Part shown: piece after piece, positions 59,459 to 64,000 of the stretch
Numbering within the stretch: position 1 is the stretch's first letter
How the letters are laid out: the number at the start of each line of letters is the position of its first letter
Assembly: GCF_016734815.1 (NCBI RefSeq)
Contig: NZ_JAERQF010000018.1
Span: 1 to 64,000, forward strand
Reading direction: 5' to 3'
Source of the DNA: Hymenobacter rubidus
GTDB taxonomy: Bacteria; Bacteroidota; Bacteroidia; Cytophagales; Hymenobacteraceae
Length of the DNA stretch: 64,000 bases
Notes under the pieces: model-generated
What the model was told of the DNA's origin: nothing
The model's input: the letters and a program-made list of their open reading frames with translations, nothing else
Databases searched by the model: none
Program-made: the position numbers and the translations under genes

Positions 59459-61507
59459 CTACCCCCGCGCCAGCACCAGCGCCACCCGGCTGGGCACGTA
59501 GAGGCTTAGCTGGTGCTCATACGTCTCGTACTCGAACGCCTCGTCGGGCCGGTCGAAGCCGCCGAACTGGGCGTTGTCCGACGACAGCGCCACGCGGTAT
59601 TTGCCTTCCTCGGGCACCCAGAAGCGGTAATCCGTCAGGCTGCGCTCGACGTGGAAGTTTAGGATGAACACCAGCCCGGCGCGGGCAAAGGCCAGCACCT
59701 GGTTGGTTTCGTCGTGCTTGAGCAGCTGAGCGGGGGCGGCGGCCAGCAGGTGGGTGTTTTTGGCCAGATGAATCAGGGCCTTGTCGAAGGCGCCCATCTG
59801 GTAAAATTTCAGGTCGGGGTTGTCGCCCAGGCTCCACTGGCGGCGGGCAAAGTGGTGGCTCCAGCCGTTGCCCTCGCGCGGGAAATCGACCCATTCGGGG
59901 TGGCCAAATTCGTTGCCGATGAAGGTGAGGTAGCCCTCGCCCCCGGCCGCCAGCGTGAGCAGCCGGATGAGCTTGTGCAGGGCCAGGGCCCGCGCCGCGG
60001 CGGGGTCCGGGTCGCCAATCTGCATGTGGGTGTAAATCCCGGCATCGAACAGCCAGTGCGCAATGGTTTTGTCGCCCACCAGGGCCTGGTCGTGGCTTTC
60101 GGCGTAGGCAATGGTTTTTTCGCCCAGGCGGCGGTTGGCCAGGGTGTACCACAGGTTGCCGAGGGGCCAGCTTTCGTCGGGCGTGTGCTTGAGCAGCTTT
60201 ATCCAATAGTCCGGAATGCCCATGGCCAGGCGGTAGTCGAACCCGATGCCGCCTTCCACAGTGGGCCGGCACAGGCCGGGCATGCCGCTCATGTCCTCGG
60301 CCACCAGCAAGGCGCCTTTCTTGAACTCGTGGGCCAGGGTGGTGGCCAGCTGCAGGTACAGAATGGCGTCCTCATCGGCCCCCGCGCCGAAGTAGTTGTC
60401 GTAGCTCATAAAAGCCACGCCCTCGCCGTGATGGTGGTAGAGCATGCTGGTCACGCCATCGAAGCGGAAGCCGTCGAAGTGGTATTCTTCGAGCCAGAAG
60501 CGCAGGTTGCTGAGCAGGAACTGCTGCACCTCGGGCCGGCCGTAGTCGAACAGCTTGCTGTCCCAGCCGGGGTGGTTGCCGCGGGCACCTTTGTGGAAGT
60601 AAAGGTTGCCGGAGCCGTCGAAATCGGCCAGGCCTTCGGCCTCGTTTTTCACGGCGTGCGAATGCACGATGTCGAGCAGCACGGCAATGCCGCGGCGGTG
60701 GGCTTCGTTAACGAGAAACTTCAGGTCTTCGGGCGTGCCGAAGCGCGAGCTGGCCGCAAACAGGTTGGCCACGTGGTAGCCAAAGGAGCCGTAGTATGGG
60801 TGCTCCATCACGGCCATAAGCTGCACGGTGTTGTAGCCGCCGGCCTCGATGCGGGGCAGGATATTTTCGGCAAACTCCCGGTAAGAGCCCACCCGGCCAT
60901 CCTCGGTGGCCATGCCCACGTGGGCCTCGTAGATGAGCGGCTCCGCTACCGCCTTGGCGGGCTTAAACTTCTGGTCGGTCCAGACAAACGGCGTGTCGGG
61001 CCGCCAAACCTGGCCGGCAAAATCCCGGGTGCTCACGTCCTGCACGGCGCGACGCAGGGTGGCCGGCAGCCGGTCTTTGCCCTGGCCGTTGGCCACCACG
61101 TGCACCTTAAACCGGCTGCCGTGGGTAAGGCGCTGGTCGAACTCAGCATCCGGCAAAAACGCTTCCCACACGCCAAATTCCAGCTTGTGCAGCGGCGTGG
61201 CCTGCCGGTCCCAGCCGTTGAAATCCCCGACCAGCGACAGCGCCTCGGCACCGGGGGCCCACTCGCGGTACACCCAGCCGCCGCGGGCGGCGTCGTGGTT
61301 CAGGCCCAGCTGCTGGTGGGCGGTAGCAAAGTTCAGCAAAGAGCCGTGGTAATGCTTGATTTCGGCCAGCCGGGCCTGCAAGCGGGCCATACGGGCCCGC
61401 AGGATGGGCTCGTAGGGCGTCAGCCAAGTGTCGCTCTTGACCAGGGGCAGCGGGGCGGGGCGCTGGAGCTTGACGGCGGCGGGGGCAGTGGGTTTCGACT
61501 TGGCCAT
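59459..61507 (-). CDS. glgB: 1,4-alpha-glucan branching enzyme, eukaryote-like GH13_8 type
   Basis: Makes alpha-1,6 branches in glycogen in the cytoplasm; 682 aa. The N-terminal CBM48-like domain has REWAPGAEALSLVGDFNGWD. The GH13 barrel has HSHAVKNEAEGLADFDGS, DGFRFDGVTSMLYHHHGEG (nucleophile Asp, about residue 350) and ADEDAILYLQLA. These stretches match eukaryotic branching enzymes (GBE1/Glc3 type) better than E. coli GlgB, a subfamily also found in some bacteria. The C-terminal beta-domain ends VPSRVALVLARG. The start is ATG 61507; 28 residues upstream in frame do not fit. A promoter-like TACTTTTG lies 20 bp upstream. Its 3' end is copied at 54531. Confidence 0.93.
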   Translation of the reverse strand: MAKSKPTAPAAVKLQRPAPLPLVKSDTWLTPYEPILRARMARLQARLAEIKHYHGSLLNFATAHQQLGLNHDAARGGWVYREWAPGAEALSLVGDFNGWDRQATPLHKLEFGVWEAFLPDAEFDQRLTHGSRFKVHVVANGQGKDRLPATLRRAVQDVSTRDFAGQVWRPDTPFVWTDQKFKPAKAVAEPLIYEAHVGMATEDGRVGSYREFAENILPRIEAGGYNTVQLMAVMEHPYYGSFGYHVANLFAASSRFGTPEDLKFLVNEAHRRGIAVLLDIVHSHAVKNEAEGLADFDGSGNLYFHKGARGNHPGWDSKLFDYGRPEVQQFLLSNLRFWLEEYHFDGFRFDGVTSMLYHHHGEGVAFMSYDNYFGAGADEDAILYLQLATTLAHEFKKGALLVAEDMSGMPGLCRPTVEGGIGFDYRLAMGIPDYWIKLLKHTPDESWPLGNLWYTLANRRLGEKTIAYAESHDQALVGDKTIAHWLFDAGIYTHMQIGDPDPAAARALALHKLIRLLTLAAGGEGYLTFIGNEFGHPEWVDFPREGNGWSHHFARRQWSLGDNPDLKFYQMGAFDKALIHLAKNTHLLAAAPAQLLKHDETNQVLAFARAGLVFILNFHVERSLTDYRFWVPEEGKYRVALSSDNAQFGGFDRPDEAFEYETYEHQLSLYVPSRVALVLARG

Positions 61508-61527
61508 GATGCGGAAAAGGGTTGGCT

Positions 61528-61535
61528 CAAAAGTA
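61528..61535 (-). promoter_or_regulatory. Promoter -7 element for glgB (exact TAnnTTTG)
   Basis: TACTTTTG on the minus strand, 20 bp before the ATG at 61507; exact match to the Bacteroidota -7 consensus. Confidence 0.45.
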
Positions 61536-61746
61536 ATAATTTGCCGGTGGCAATGCACGCAGCCTATGCGCTGCGGTGCCACCGGCCACACCGGGTGGCT
61601 TTCGGCACACGCAATGCCCCGAAACTACTTCCTTTCCCGGAGAACACTCGGCAGTCCGCCGGCTTTCGCCCATAATTTTATTCCGCTCGGCGGCTATTTG
61701 GCCCCGCCAGGTAGCAATCTGTGGAATCGTACCGTTATTTTGCTCG

Positions 61747-63501
<1,755 letters not shown>

Positions 63502-63502
63502 C

Positions 63503-63530
63503 GGGAATAGGGAATAGGGAATAGGGAATA
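63503..63530. repeat. Four tandem copies of GGGAATA
   Basis: An exact 4 x 7-bp microsatellite begins 1 bp after the ggt stop codon, just before repeat A8. Copy number is likely to vary between strains. Confidence 0.85.
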
Positions 63531-63533
63531 AAA

Positions 63534-63629
63534 AGAACGTCATGCTGAGCTTGTCGAAGCATCTCTATTGCAATAGTAAATAATTACTTGCGCAGTAGAG
63601 ATGCCTCGACAAGCTCAGCATGACATTCT
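63534..63629. repeat. A-family palindromic repeat, copy A8
   Basis: AGAACGTCATGCTGAGCTTG and TCGAAGCATCTCTA pair with TAGAGATGCCTCGACAAGCT and CAGCATGACATTCT, around an AT-rich loop. It lies between convergent genes. Confidence 0.9.
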
Positions 63630-63649
63630 TTTTAGAATCTTTTGCTTTT

Positions 63650-64000
63650 CTAGCTGACTACCGGCGCCTTGGCCAAGTGGCGCAGGTTGCCGGCGGCGGC
63701 AATCAGCTTCTGGCTGATTTCGCGGGCTTTGTCGCCCTCGCCGCTGAAGCTGTGGGTGCTCAGGGCCGACTGGGCCGTTAGCTCGCCCAGGTTCTGGAAG
63801 GCTTGGGCCATGCCAACGGCGTTGTTGTTGCTGATGTGGGTGCGCAGGGTTTCGAGCTCGGCCACGATGGGGCGCAGCACGGGCTGGTCGATGGCGCGCA
63901 GGTGCGAAATCCAGTTGTCAATCTGGTTGAAGCCGGTGCCGGGGTCCTGCTGGAAACCGTTGTTGATGGAGTCAAACAGCACACGAATGCTGGATTCTAC
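63650..64000 (-). CDS. Hypothetical helical protein, 5' end cut by the window edge
   Basis: At least 116 codons; the frame stays open to the edge (VESSIRVLFDSINNGFQQ), so the true start lies outside. The visible part is helical and uncharged at the core: WISHLRAIDQPVLRPIVAEL, LRTHISNNNAVGMAQAFQNL, GELTAQSALSTHSFSGEGDK and AREISQKLIAAAGNLRHLAK. It looks like a four-helix bundle. I do not recognise a family, and no catalytic motif is seen. Convergent with ggt. Confidence 0.7.
   Translation of the reverse strand, partial: VESSIRVLFDSINNGFQQDPGTGFNQIDNWISHLRAIDQPVLRPIVAELETLRTHISNNNAVGMAQAFQNLGELTAQSALSTHSFSGEGDKAREISQKLIAAAGNLRHLAKAPVVS

Noticed and set aside
59714-61675. A 653-codon plus-strand frame opposite glgB
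   Set aside because: Antisense of a fully recognisable branching enzyme; no domain of its own.

Overview
The window looks like a stretch of chromosome from a high-GC Bacteroidota of the Cytophagales/Hymenobacteraceae type, most like Hymenobacter. The reasons are: six secreted proteins end in type IX secretion (T9SS) C-terminal sorting domains; there are many Sec and lipoprotein signals, DUF885, GH31, DUF1080 and DUF6807 proteins; and TAnnTTTG-like promoter sequences sit just upstream of many genes instead of sigma70 boxes. I see no rRNA, tRNA, CRISPR, prophage, integrase or transposase gene. The assignment is inference, because there is no marker gene to test it.

Layout. 1-5.9 kb: FAD/NAD(P)-binding protein inside an inverted pair of repeats, a small protein, a zinc-less MDR oxidoreductase, a rhomboid protease and its neighbour (both begin with the same short module), and an acidic disordered protein. 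6-13.1 kb: YddW/GH10-like lipoprotein family hydrolase, lipoprotein, NagB-LmbE fusion, NagX-like membrane protein, proC. 13.1-18.9 kb (minus): acyl-CoA ligase, lipoprotein, and a GH3/beta-lactamase bimodular enzyme. 19.2-23.6 kb: two T9SS cargo proteins with nearly the same C-terminal block. 23.7-31.7 kb: secreted hydrolases (two DUF885 proteins, a serine hydrolase, M3 peptidase). 31.9-38.2 kb: GH63/MGH1-like glycosidase, M28 peptidase, DoxX, flavin reductase, small lipoprotein, alpha/beta hydrolase, DCC protein. 38.3-42.7 kb: two paralogous T9SS proteins around a dipeptide epimerase, then an outer-membrane barrel. 43-54.5 kb: lipoprotein, GH31, a degenerate glycosyltransferase-like protein, YdeI-like protein, delta-60 repeat protein, GH13 amylase, Kelch protein. 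54.7-58.7 kb: DUF1080, Gfo/Idh/MocA and DUF6807 genes (a 3-keto-glycoside type cassette). 58.8-64 kb: cupin, eukaryote-like branching enzyme GlgB, gamma-glutamyltranspeptidase, and a gene cut by the window edge.

Functionally the genes fit a scavenging life: starch and glycogen turnover (GH31, GH13, GlgB, GT-like), amino-sugar and murein recycling (NagB-LmbE, NagX, GH3 NagZ-like, dipeptide epimerase), and peptide breakdown (DUF885 pair, M3, M28, Ggt).

The most distinctive non-gene content is a set of four palindromic repeat families. A (about 100 bp, stems around a GTCATGC...GAAGCATCT core) lies a few bases after plus-strand stop codons. B carries GTAGCGCGAAC stems. C is a GGTCCGACC/CCGACAACCGG palindrome of about 97 bp. 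D is an AT-rich palindrome inserted in frame inside two enzymes. One B copy sits inside an A copy, B and C lie side by side at 40.6-40.9 kb, and a pair of A-type copies flanks the first gene in inverted orientation. No complete new system is proven. The best leads are the degenerate GT-B protein with a very long linker, the shared N-terminal module of the rhomboid pair, the in-frame D elements, and a 44-bp copy of the glgB 3' end.
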